Assembly: GCA_947311485.1 (NCBI GenBank)
Contig: CAMZLM010000007.1
Coordinates: forward strand, 1-64,000
Reading direction: 5' to 3'
Length of the DNA stretch: 64,000 nt
From: an uncultured Paracoccaceae bacterium
Lineage (GTDB): Bacteria > Pseudomonadota > Alphaproteobacteria > Rhodobacterales > Rhodobacteraceae
In this document: positions 8,755 to 16,064 of the stretch, piece after piece
How the letters are laid out: each line of letters starts with the position of its first letter
Position numbering within the stretch: position 1 is the stretch's first letter
Made by a program: the position numbers and the translations under genes
Notes under the pieces: model-generated
Seen by the model: only the letters and a program-made list of their open reading frames with translations
What the model was told of the DNA's origin: nothing
Databases searched by the model: none

Positions 8755-8825
8755 GCGCGGGCCGGTTTTTCATTTCCAGAATAAAATGTGACAGGCCCGC
8801 GTCGGGACAAACGACCGCGAGACGC
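8755..8825 (+). promoter_or_regulatory. Overlapping inverted repeats before cysS (candidate attenuator)
   Basis: CGCGGGCC (8756-8763) pairs with GGCCCGCG (8794-8801) around a 30-nt loop that carries GGTTTTTC and a small CATTT/AAATG hairpin. A second pair, GCGTC (8799-8803) with GACGC (8821-8825), shares bases with the first and covers the cysS translation start region. The two pairings exclude each other. The 5' arm of the first begins 8 nt after the leader stop codon, within reach of a ribosome stalled on the last Cys codons. Which form turns cysS on cannot be decided by eye. Confidence 0.4.
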
Positions 8826-8827
8826 CT

Positions 8828-10201
8828 ATGACCGAGATCAAGCTCTATAACACCAAGACCCGCAGCAAGCAGGTTTTTACCCCGATTGATGCACGGAACG
8901 TGCGGATGTATGTCTGTGGGCCAACGGTTTATGACCGCGCCCATATCGGCAACGCGCGGCCTGTGATTGTGTTTGATACGCTGTATCGGTTGCTGCGCCA
9001 TGAATATGGTGTTGAACATGTTAAATACGCCCGGAATTTCACCGATGTAGACGATAAAATCAACGCCCGCGCCGCCGAAACCGGCCGTGACATCCGCGAC
9101 ATCACCGATGAAACCATCCAGTGGTTTCTGGACGATATGGGTGCGCTTGGGGCGCTGGAACCGGATTTTGCGCCGCGGGCCACCGAGTATATCGACCAGA
9201 TGGTCGCCATGACGCAGGAATTGATCGACCTGGGCCATGCCTATGCGGCGGAGGGCCACGTGCTGTTTGCGGTGGAAAGCTATGACAAATACGGCATCCT
9301 GTCGGGGCGGTCTGTGGATGATATGATTGCCGGTTCGCGGGTCGAGGTCGCCCCCTATAAACGCAATCCGATGGATTTTGTGCTGTGGAAACCGTCGGAT
9401 GAAAAGACGCCGGGCTGGGAAAGCCCATGGGGGCGGGGGCGTCCGGGCTGGCATATTGAATGTTCGGCCATGTCGCGGGAATTGTTTGGCGATCGTTTCG
9501 ATATTCATGGCGGAGGGCTGGATCTGGCGTTTCCGCACCACGAAAACGAACGCGCCCAGAGCTGTGCTTGCTGTGGCGAGAATAGCTATGCCCAGGTCTG
9601 GATGCATAACGAAATGTTGCAGGTCGAGGGCAAGAAAATGTCCAAATCGCTGGGTAATTTTTTCAGCGTGCGCGAATTGCTGGATCGCGGAATACCCGGA
9701 GAAGTAATCCGCTTTGTCTATCTGTCCACGCATTACCGCAAGCCGATGGACTGGACCGATAAAAAGGCGGCGGAGGCCGAAGCGACGTTACGCAAGTGGC
9801 GGGCGCTGACGGCGGGTATCGAACCCGCCGCCAACGCGGCCTCTGCGGTTGTTGCGTGTTTGGCGGATGATCTGAATACGGCCGGCGCGATTGCGGCGTT
9901 GCATGATCTGGCGCGGGCAGGCGACGGGGCGGGGCTAAAGGCCTCTGCGGCGCTTTTGGGGCTGCTGGGGGATGATCTGGGCGGCTGGGATGTGGTTGCT
10001 GCTGCCGGTGACGGCGTATCCGCGCGTATCGAGGCATTGCTGGCCGATCGGGCGGCGGCGCGGGGGGCCAAGGACTGGGCGCGCGCGGATCAGCTGCGCG
10101 ACGGTTTCGCCGCTGCCGGTGTGGCGGTCAAGGACACGGCTGACGGGGCCGTGTGGGAGCTGCTGCCGGAATTTGACGCGACCAAACTGGAGGGTTTGTG
10201 A
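8828..10201 (+). CDS. cysS: Cysteinyl-tRNA synthetase
   Basis: Charges tRNA-Cys. It is a class I synthetase of 457 residues with the HIGN motif (AHIGNARP, 38-45) and KMSKS (270-274). The zinc site is complete: Cys30, Cys212, His237 and Glu241, equivalent to the E. coli ligands. The C-terminal DALR-like tRNA-binding helices follow. No strong ribosome-binding site is seen directly before the ATG, only GCGAGACGCCT, which lies in a potential hairpin. Translation may therefore be controlled by the upstream leader. The stop overlaps the start of cimA (TGATG), so the two genes are translationally coupled. Confidence 0.97.
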   Translation: MTEIKLYNTKTRSKQVFTPIDARNVRMYVCGPTVYDRAHIGNARPVIVFDTLYRLLRHEYGVEHVKYARNFTDVDDKINARAAETGRDIRDITDETIQWFLDDMGALGALEPDFAPRATEYIDQMVAMTQELIDLGHAYAAEGHVLFAVESYDKYGILSGRSVDDMIAGSRVEVAPYKRNPMDFVLWKPSDEKTPGWESPWGRGRPGWHIECSAMSRELFGDRFDIHGGGLDLAFPHHENERAQSCACCGENSYAQVWMHNEMLQVEGKKMSKSLGNFFSVRELLDRGIPGEVIRFVYLSTHYRKPMDWTDKKAAEAEATLRKWRALTAGIEPAANAASAVVACLADDLNTAGAIAALHDLARAGDGAGLKASAALLGLLGDDLGGWDVVAAAGDGVSARIEALLADRAAARGAKDWARADQLRDGFAAAGVAVKDTADGAVWELLPEFDATKLEGL

Positions 10202-11826
10202 TGGGCAAGGAACGGCTCTATCTGTTTGATACCACGTTGCGCGATGGCCAACAGACCCACGGGGTGGATTTCACCGCAGATGACAAAACCCGTATCGCAC
10301 TGGCGCTGGATGCGTTGGGGATTGATTATGTCGAAGGCGGCTGGCCCGGGGCCAACCCCACCGACAGCGATTTTTTCGAGGCCCCGCCCGTGTTGGAACA
10401 TGCGACGCTGACGGCATTTGGCATGACCAAACGGGCCGGTCGATCGGCGCAAAACGACGAGGTTCTGGCAGGGGTCATGAATGCACATACGCCGGCTGTG
10501 TGTCTGGTAGGGAAATCTTATGATTTTCATGTGACAACGGCACTGGGAATCACATTGGAGGAGAACCTCGCCAATATTTCGCAAAGCGTCGCCCATATTG
10601 TGGCCGCGGGGCGCGAGGCGCTTTATGATGCGGAACATTTTTTTGACGGGTTCGCGGCGAACCCCGATTATGCGCTGGCCTGTGCGCGGGCGGCCTATGA
10701 CGCGGGGGCGCGGTGGGTGGTGTTGTGTGACACCAATGGCGGGGCCTTGCCGGCACAGGTGGCCGCGGCCACGCGCGCGGTAATTGCAGCGGGGATTCCG
10801 GAGGATCATATCGGAATCCACACGCATAACGATACGGAACATGCGGTGGCCAATTCGCTGGCGGCGGTGGAGGCCGGCGCGCGGCAGGTTCAGGGAACGC
10901 TGAATGGACTGGGCGAGCGCTGCGGGAATGCCAATATGGTGACTTTGATTGCGACTTTGCTGTTAAAACAACCCTTTGCAGGGCGTTTTGAAACCGGAGT
11001 CGGCCTTGAAAAATTGCCGCAATTGACCCGGATTAGCCGGATGCTGGATGATATCCTGAACCGGGTGCCAAATAAATTTGCCGCCTATGTGGGGTCCTCG
11101 GCCTTTACCCACAAGGCCGGATTGCACGCCAGCGCGATTTTGAAGGATCCGACGACATATGAACATATCGTGCCGGAAACCGTGGGCAATACCCGCCATA
11201 TTCCGATGTCCAATCAGGCGGGGCTGTCCAACCTGCGCAAACGGCTGGCGGATGCGGGGCTGGAGGTAGCCAAGGATGACGCGCGGCTGGGGGAAATCCT
11301 GCAGGCGGTCAAACAGCATGAGGACAGGGGCTATGCTTTTGACGGGGCGCAGGCGTCGTTTGAATTGCTGGCGCGGCGTATTCTGGGGCAGTTGCCGCAG
11401 TTTTTCGAGGTAAAGCGCTATCGTGTGATCGTGGAACGGCGCAAGAACCGGTATGATAAAATGGTATCGGTATCCGAGGCCGTCGTCGTGGTGAAAATCG
11501 GCAAGGACAAGGTTTTGTCCGTGTCCGAAAGCATGGATGACAGCGGGTGTGACCGTGGGCCGGTGAACGCGCTGTTTCGGGCGTTGGGCAAGGATCTCGG
11601 TCCTTTTCAACCCTATATTGATGATCTGCGGCTGGTGGATTTCAAGGTGCGGATCACCCAAGGCGGCACCGATGCGGTAACGCGGGTGATTATCGACAGC
11701 GCAGACGGGCAGGGGCAGCAGTGGTCCACTGTTGGCGTGTCAGCCAACATCGTTGACGCCAGTTTCGAGGCGCTGCTGGATGCGATAAACTGGAAGCTCA
11801 TACGGGATGGGGCGAGAATTACATAA
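10201..11826 (+). CDS. cimA: (R)-citramalate synthase
   Basis: Condenses pyruvate and acetyl-CoA to citramalate, the entry of the threonine-independent isoleucine route. The 541 residues follow the TIGR00977 type: a TIM-barrel HMGL-like domain with DTTLRDGQQ at 10-18 and the metal-binding HTHND near 205-209, a linker, and a C-terminal LeuA-type regulatory domain (about 400-535), the usual site of end-product feedback. An isopropylmalate synthase is less likely, because the sequence GQQTHGVDF after the first motif is typical of the citramalate group. The ATG overlaps the cysS stop by one base. Confidence 0.92.
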   Translation: MGKERLYLFDTTLRDGQQTHGVDFTADDKTRIALALDALGIDYVEGGWPGANPTDSDFFEAPPVLEHATLTAFGMTKRAGRSAQNDEVLAGVMNAHTPAVCLVGKSYDFHVTTALGITLEENLANISQSVAHIVAAGREALYDAEHFFDGFAANPDYALACARAAYDAGARWVVLCDTNGGALPAQVAAATRAVIAAGIPEDHIGIHTHNDTEHAVANSLAAVEAGARQVQGTLNGLGERCGNANMVTLIATLLLKQPFAGRFETGVGLEKLPQLTRISRMLDDILNRVPNKFAAYVGSSAFTHKAGLHASAILKDPTTYEHIVPETVGNTRHIPMSNQAGLSNLRKRLADAGLEVAKDDARLGEILQAVKQHEDRGYAFDGAQASFELLARRILGQLPQFFEVKRYRVIVERRKNRYDKMVSVSEAVVVVKIGKDKVLSVSESMDDSGCDRGPVNALFRALGKDLGPFQPYIDDLRLVDFKVRITQGGTDAVTRVIIDSADGQGQQWSTVGVSANIVDASFEALLDAINWKLIRDGARIT

Positions 11827-11828
11827 AA

Positions 11829-11880
11829 TGTAACCTTGACGTTACTTTGTCAGCGGCCTAAATGTAACGCCAGAGTTACA
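11829..11880 (+). promoter_or_regulatory. Promoter with two TGTAAC-N6-GTTAC operators before sugE
   Basis: Two inverted repeats, TGTAAC-N6-GTTACT (11829-11846) and the perfect TGTAAC-N6-GTTACA (11863-11880), lie 34 bp apart, starting 3 bp past the cimA stop. A candidate -35 TTGACG (11836-11841) is inside the first and a weak -10 TAAATG (11859-11864), at 17-bp spacing, touches the second. A dimeric repressor bound at both would cover the promoter. The small XRE regulator in the operon is one candidate. Confidence 0.5.
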
Positions 11881-11892
11881 AAAGGGGGGCGT

Positions 11893-12210
11893 ATGGCCTG
11901 GATCATATTATTTGCGTCTGGTTTATTGGAAGTGGTCTGGTCAGCGGCCATGAAGGTCTCGGACGGGTTCAGTAATCTACCGGCAACGATTATTACGTTT
12001 CTCGCGGCCGGGATTGGATTCTGGCTGCTGGGATTGGCCATGAAAACCTTGCCTCTTGGCACGGCCTATCCAGTTTGGGTTGGTATTGGGGCTGTTGGTG
12101 CCTTTGGTGTTGGCGTGATATTTTTAGGTGAGCCGCTGACCTTGATCAGGGGGGGTAGTGTGTGCCTGATTGTGCTGGGTATTATTGGCTTGAAGGCATC
12201 GGCAGGATGA
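11893..12210 (+). CDS. sugE: SMR-family exporter, SugE/Gdx type
   Basis: 105 residues with four predicted membrane helices, the size of a small multidrug resistance transporter. MAWIILFASGLLEVVW with the essential membrane glutamate (Glu13), then GTAYPVWVGIGAVGAFGVGVIFLGE and the end LIVLGIIGLK, match the SugE/Gdx guanidinium exporters better than EmrE. These export guanidinium ion, and some also export quaternary ammonium compounds, in exchange for protons. The ATG at 11893 follows a GGGGGG stretch. The track start 19 codons earlier lies inside the operator region. The gene leads a five-gene operon and overlaps the next gene by ATGA. Confidence 0.88.
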   Translation: MAWIILFASGLLEVVWSAAMKVSDGFSNLPATIITFLAAGIGFWLLGLAMKTLPLGTAYPVWVGIGAVGAFGVGVIFLGEPLTLIRGGSVCLIVLGIIGLKASAG

Positions 12211-12620
12211 AATGGATTACGCCTTTAGCGATTTCATGGCTTAGGACGCTCGCAATGATAACGGCGGGAATGATCTGCCTAGCCTATGGTGTTATGGCAG
12301 TTTTTCTGGGGCGGCCTGATCCTTTCCTGCCTTGGCTGCCCGGGGTTTCTGGCCTGCTGGCTGCGATCCTGATTGCACTGGGGGCGGTACTTGCAGGCCG
12401 GAAAAATGCAACGATTGCCCATGACGAGGGATATTTTAACGACAGCCATCGGGCACAGCGCATCAGTTTCTGGGTGGCTATTTCGCTGTATCCGTTGTTT
12501 GGCATTGCCATTTGGCAAGGCTGGAGCAATTACCATGTGGCCTTTGCCGCGATGGGGACGCTAACGGCCGCAAGTTTTCTGTTATTGTTCGGCATTTTCG
12601 ACCTGCGGGGCCGCTGGTGA
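12207..12620 (+). CDS. Small membrane protein (about four helices)
   Basis: 137 residues from the ATG at 12207, which overlaps the sugE stop as ATGA. Hydrophobic segments fall at about 13-33, 42-62, 88-106 and 112-131, separated by a polar loop around NATIAHDEGYFNDSHRAQR. The DEGY...RAQRISFWVAI pattern recalls the DUF2178-type proteins that are commonly encoded beside small XRE regulators. The next gene is exactly that kind of regulator, and its start overlaps this stop. A membrane sensor or partner of the regulator is inference. Confidence 0.75.
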   Translation: MKWITPLAISWLRTLAMITAGMICLAYGVMAVFLGRPDPFLPWLPGVSGLLAAILIALGAVLAGRKNATIAHDEGYFNDSHRAQRISFWVAISLYPLFGIAIWQGWSNYHVAFAAMGTLTAASFLLLFGIFDLRGRW

Positions 12621-12823
12621 AGCTGCAAAACAATCTTAAAGCTTTGCGCGCGGCACGCAAGATGACACAGGCCGATCTGGCAACCGCCGTCGGCGTGACG
12701 CGCAAAACCATCAACACGATAGAAAACCGGGTTTTTGTACCCAGCACGGTTTTGGCCTTGCGGATTGCACAGGTTCTGGAATTGCCGGTCGAAGAAATTT
12801 TTGAATTAACAGAGCAGGACTGA
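12617..12823 (+). CDS. Small XRE-type transcriptional regulator
   Basis: 68 residues, almost all one helix-turn-helix domain: LKALRAARKMTQADLATAVG (first helices) and VTRKTINTIENRVFVPS (recognition helix and wing region). This is the YozG-like class of minimal Cro/CI regulators. I start it at GTG 12617, which overlaps the preceding TGA. The ORF-track start 35 codons earlier lies inside the membrane protein gene. It has no ligand domain of its own, so control may come from the co-encoded membrane protein. It may regulate its own operon through the two TGTAAC operators upstream of sugE (inference). Confidence 0.85.
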   Translation: MKLQNNLKALRAARKMTQADLATAVGVTRKTINTIENRVFVPSTVLALRIAQVLELPVEEIFELTEQD

Positions 12824-12827
12824 GAAA

Positions 12828-13805
12828 ATGACGATATTAATGCCTGTAGCGAAGTTCGTGGTGATCTCTGGCATAGTCTATCTGGTTATCGCTGTCGGGC
12901 TGATCTATTCGCAGTTTCCGCAGCCGTTCAAGCAAACAAAAGGGCTGGATTTTACCCGTTTGGATCAGGAAAACCAGCCGATGGAGCCTTTGACCTACCG
13001 TGCGCGGGACGGGGCGGAATTGGCATATCGTCATTATGGGCAGGAAAACGCCGGCCCGCTGGTTGTTGTTGTCCATGGGTCCGGTGCCTTTGGTGCTGCT
13101 TATGACGGGTTGGCGCGGGGGATTGCGGCGCAGGGATCAGATGTTTTGCTGCCGGATTTGCGTGGCCATGGCAGCAATCCGGAACCGCGCGGCGACGTGG
13201 CGTATATTGGTCAGCTTGAAGATGACCTGATGGATTTGATCAGGCTGCACCGCAAAGAGGGACAAGAACTGGTGTTGCTGGGACATTCGTCAGGGGGTGG
13301 CTTGGTGTTGCGTTTTGCCGGTGGGCAATATGGTGCAGAGCTGGATAAAGCCGTGCTTTTGGCCCCGTTTCTGAAATACAATGCGCCCGCAACACGGGAA
13401 AGTTCTGGCGGTTGGGCGCGTGTGTTAACGCGCAGGGTTATTGGATTATCGATGTTGAATACGGTGGGGATTAGCCAGTTAAATCACCTCGTTATGATCC
13501 AGTTCAATTTTCCCGACGCCATTCGCAACGGCCCTTATGGCGATCTGCTGACTGATGCCTATAGCTTTGCCCTCAACACGTCATACGCGCCGCGAAATGA
13601 TTATCTGAAGGACATTGCCGCCTTGCCTGAATTTGTCTTGATTGTGGGCGATCAGGATGAGGCATTTTATCCGCAAAAATATGAACCGCTGATGAAGGAG
13701 GTCACCGACAAAGGCCGGTATTTCTTGCTGGAAGATGTCAGCCACCTTGGGGTAAGCTCGGCACCGCAAACGCTGAATATCATTACGGATTTTATGAATG
13801 ACTGA
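12828..13805 (+). CDS. Membrane-anchored alpha/beta hydrolase
   Basis: 325 residues with an N-terminal membrane helix (about 8-28), followed by an alpha/beta-hydrolase domain. The catalytic triad can be read as Ser154 in GHSSGG, the Asp in IVGDQDEAF (about 276) and the His in EDVSHLGV (about 306). The oxyanion region is VVVHGSGAFG (80-89) and a LRGHG motif follows at 111-115. These are lysophospholipase/esterase-like features, but the substrate is unknown. The gene begins 4 bp after the XRE gene and overlaps the next gene by 8 bp, inside the same operon. Confidence 0.85.
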   Translation: MTILMPVAKFVVISGIVYLVIAVGLIYSQFPQPFKQTKGLDFTRLDQENQPMEPLTYRARDGAELAYRHYGQENAGPLVVVVHGSGAFGAAYDGLARGIAAQGSDVLLPDLRGHGSNPEPRGDVAYIGQLEDDLMDLIRLHRKEGQELVLLGHSSGGGLVLRFAGGQYGAELDKAVLLAPFLKYNAPATRESSGGWARVLTRRVIGLSMLNTVGISQLNHLVMIQFNFPDAIRNGPYGDLLTDAYSFALNTSYAPRNDYLKDIAALPEFVLIVGDQDEAFYPQKYEPLMKEVTDKGRYFLLEDVSHLGVSSAPQTLNIITDFMND

Positions 13806-14583
13806 AGACGAAAAAAACTGTGCGGAGTTGTTGCGCGTTCAGGATCCGGACCGGTTTTTGTCGGCCATGACAGCCGATGGCGAGACCCGCGCGGCATTGA
13901 TGGTTGTCTATGCCTTCAGTCTGGAAATTTCCCGCGCGCCCTGGGCAACGCAAGAGCCGATGCTGGCGGAAATGCGGCTGCAATGGTGGCTGGATCAGGT
14001 GGCGGATATCTATGAAAAGGGGCAGGTGGCACCGCATATGGTGATGACGCCGTTGCTGGCTCTGGTGCAAAAACACGACCTGCCGCGTGTGGTTCTGGAT
14101 GATATGATCAACGCTTTGCAATGGATGATTTACCATGAACCCCATGCGGATCAGGCCGCGCTGGACCGGTTTATCAACGATACGGCGGGCGGGGTTTTGC
14201 GCCTTGCGGTTCAGGTGTCCGGCGGGCCGCTGCCGGATTTGCAGGCGTTGGCGCAGCTGGGCTATGCGCGCGGCATGGCGGCGTGGTTTCGCGCGGTGCC
14301 GGCGCTGGAAAACTATGGGCGCGGTGCGCCTCTGGTGGATCGCTCGGCAGAGGGTGTGCGCCTTTTGGCACAAGAGGCCTTGGCCGCCGATGTTCAGGCA
14401 CGGAAAATGCTGAAGACGGTTGATAAACGCCTGTTGCCGGCGTTGCGGGGCGGCTGGATGGCACCAAGTGTTCTTGGGAAAACAATCAAAGATCCCGACC
14501 TTGTTTTCCACGGCGGGCTTGAACCGGCAGAGGGTATATCGCGGCTGTCCTTGATGTGGAAAACGGCCACGGGTCGGTTTTAG
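13798..14583 (+). CDS. Squalene/phytoene-synthase-like protein (NDUFAF6-like)
   Basis: 261 residues of the trans-isoprenyl diphosphate synthase head-to-head superfamily. The segment EPMLAEMRLQWWLDQVADIYE carries the first Asp-rich position in degenerate form. The second DxxxD motif of true squalene/phytoene synthases is not seen (NDTAGGVLRLA stands in its place). The protein therefore resembles the non-catalytic-looking group that includes NDUFAF6, a mitochondrial complex I assembly factor. No carotenoid or hopanoid genes are nearby, which argues against a pigment role. The ATG at 13798 overlaps the hydrolase stop. Confidence 0.7.
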   Translation: MTEDEKNCAELLRVQDPDRFLSAMTADGETRAALMVVYAFSLEISRAPWATQEPMLAEMRLQWWLDQVADIYEKGQVAPHMVMTPLLALVQKHDLPRVVLDDMINALQWMIYHEPHADQAALDRFINDTAGGVLRLAVQVSGGPLPDLQALAQLGYARGMAAWFRAVPALENYGRGAPLVDRSAEGVRLLAQEALAADVQARKMLKTVDKRLLPALRGGWMAPSVLGKTIKDPDLVFHGGLEPAEGISRLSLMWKTATGRF

Positions 14584-14586
14584 GGA

Positions 14587-14675
14587 ATTAAGTGCAGGCT
14601 TCTGTTGCCTAAGAGTTTTGCCCGAAGGGCAAAAGCTCCTGCAATCAATGTGATTAAGTGCAGGCTTCTGTTGCC
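14587..14675. repeat. 23-bp direct repeat at the tmRNA 3' end
   Basis: A 23-bp sequence beginning ATTAAGTGCAGGCTTCTG occurs exactly at 14587-14609 and again at 14653-14675. The second copy is the pseudoknot-containing 3' end of the tmRNA coding piece (minus strand). The 43 bp between copies hold a strong hairpin, TTTTGCCC with GGGCAAAA (14616-14633). This is the pattern left by a site-specific integration at ssrA, with the outer copy as a duplicated att core. Confidence 0.8.
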
Positions 14676-14976
14676 AGGTGCCTGCGAACCCCGCCAGTCC
14701 CGGCTAGGGGAAAGGACTTAAGTTTTCGGTATTAGGTACTGCTTACGCAGCAACTGCAACCGGAGCATTGTTGTCATTTGCAACTAGCTTAAATGAGCCG
14801 ATAACGGTGGCATCGTGCCGAATGAAAGCTAACATCTTTAGACGTCCGTCGATCCTATTTCGACCCCATGGTCCCCAAATGAGGGATGTTTGGTGGAGTC
14901 GCCGGGTACCGCCCCCGGGTCCGAACCGCTTATTACATGCGCGTTTATCATCATAGTTCCCGAAGGAACACGTTAC
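14653..14976 (-). ncRNA. ssrA: Two-piece (circularly permuted) tmRNA
   Basis: Rescues stalled ribosomes by trans-translation. The gene is in permuted order on the minus strand. The acceptor piece (about 14976-14891) ends with an encoded CCA at 14891. The coding piece starts at 14867 with GGGGTCGAAATAGG, whose first seven bases pair with CGACTCC before the ACCA to form the acceptor stem. The 23 nt between are the excised loop. The tag reads GCA AAT GAC AAC ... GCT GCG TAA, giving ANDNNAPVAVAA, typical of alphaproteobacteria. Pseudoknot stems (GCAGGC/GCCTGC) follow. The 3' limit near 14653 and the 5' limit are approximate. Confidence 0.92.
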
Positions 14977-15014
14977 ATATAGGGCAGGTTCGGGGCAGTT
15001 AAAAGGGGGCAGGG

Positions 15015-15923
15015 CTACATTTCCCAGCCAAATTCGCGGCATTGAGCCAAAATCCGGTCTTTGACAAATTCGCGCGAGGTATTGATGCAATTGCGTTGCA
15101 GGTACCAAAACAGAAATTTGGCATAGGCGGGGGGATGGGTCAGAACGCGGTCAAAACACTGCGTGACCGGCGCGTATTGCACGCTTTGAAAGGCATGGTG
15201 GAATTCGCTATGGGCAAAGAGGATCCCCGGTTTTCGATGGAACAATCCCTTGAGCGCCACCGAGGAGTTTTGCGCAACAACATAGTCGCAGCCCGCCAGA
15301 AGGTCGTTCAAATCACCGTCAACCAAATGCGCGCGGGGATGTTCCAATACGCGGTCAAGCGCCTGTAGTTCTGCGTCGGAATAGACCTCTCGCGGGTGTT
15401 TTTTGATAACAATATCGCGGTTTTGTTCATGTTGCAGCGTGGTTTTTATCATGTCGATCGGGGACATGGTTTGCCCCACGCGGCAGCGGGTAAGCTTGCC
15501 CTGAAGCGGAACAAATACCGCGCCGGTGTGGGTGGGGGTGGGCTGGCCGATGACATTTTCACGCCAGTTCCGGAAAAACCGCTGCGCCAGATTGGCGTCA
15601 ATCTTTGCCGGTCGGAATTTTTTCCCTGTCGTGCGGAAATCCTGCCGATAGGTTTCGCTTTCGAGCTTGTAAAACGGTCCGATATAGGCCGATCGTGCAT
15701 CCAGCGCGCGGTCGTGAAACGGGTCTTTGTAGTGAAACATCGCATAGGCATTTTTGCCCAGCGACGCCAGCCGTGCCGCGTCGGTATCAACAACCCAATG
15801 GACATCAAAGCCAAGTTCGGAAAAGGCATCGGTGACCGGGGTGAAAAAACGATGGGTTTTCCTCGCATTCAGATGCCGGCACAACCCTTCGGGCAGATAA
15901 ATATCGAGCGTTCTGATTGCCAT
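15015..15923 (-). CDS. Capsule polysaccharide synthesis-type protein (KpsS/KpsC-like transferase)
   Basis: 302 residues from ATG 15923. A TTG 33 nt further upstream is the track's alternative. Near residues 225-247 the segment VVAQNSSVALKGLFHRKPGI, together with the earlier VFVPLQGKLTRCR and IKKHPREVYS, matches the C-terminal pattern of the capsule synthesis proteins KpsS and KpsC, which add beta-Kdo to the lipid anchor of capsular polysaccharide. No other capsule gene lies nearby and the protein is shorter than KpsS, so the acceptor and sugar are unknown. It is directly upstream of the tmRNA gene on the same strand. Confidence 0.7.
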   Translation of the reverse strand: MAIRTLDIYLPEGLCRHLNARKTHRFFTPVTDAFSELGFDVHWVVDTDAARLASLGKNAYAMFHYKDPFHDRALDARSAYIGPFYKLESETYRQDFRTTGKKFRPAKIDANLAQRFFRNWRENVIGQPTPTHTGAVFVPLQGKLTRCRVGQTMSPIDMIKTTLQHEQNRDIVIKKHPREVYSDAELQALDRVLEHPRAHLVDGDLNDLLAGCDYVVAQNSSVALKGLFHRKPGILFAHSEFHHAFQSVQYAPVTQCFDRVLTHPPAYAKFLFWYLQRNCINTSREFVKDRILAQCREFGWEM

Positions 15924-16064
15924 TTGTGGCGCGGTCCTTGTCCTTGGCTGTGCCAACTATACCGCGCCGCATTGCAGGCGCAACCGCAACTATTTCGGGG
16001 TCCGGGCTGACGGGATGCAGGGGGCATCTTGACACGGGGCACTTGCCACGCCAAGCCTTGGCGC

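Noticed and set aside
11829-11880. Guanidine-II (mini-ykkC) riboswitch upstream of the sugE-like gene
   Set aside because: The two tandem hairpins have the right layout, but the loops are CTTGAC and GCCAGA, not the required ACGR tetraloops. The dyads also fit DNA operators around a promoter better.
11829-11880. PpsR/CrtJ site (TGT-N12-ACA)
   Set aside because: The second dyad fits formally, but the symmetry is six bases per arm and no photosynthesis gene is nearby. The pattern is too general.
13798-14583. Phytoene or squalene synthase for carotenoids or hopanoids
   Set aside because: The second Asp-rich motif is missing, the first is degenerate, and no isoprenoid genes are near.
14616-14633. 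Rho-independent terminator of the tmRNA
   Set aside because: The TTTTGCCC/GGGCAAAA hairpin is strong, but no T-run follows on either strand, so I do not call it a terminator.
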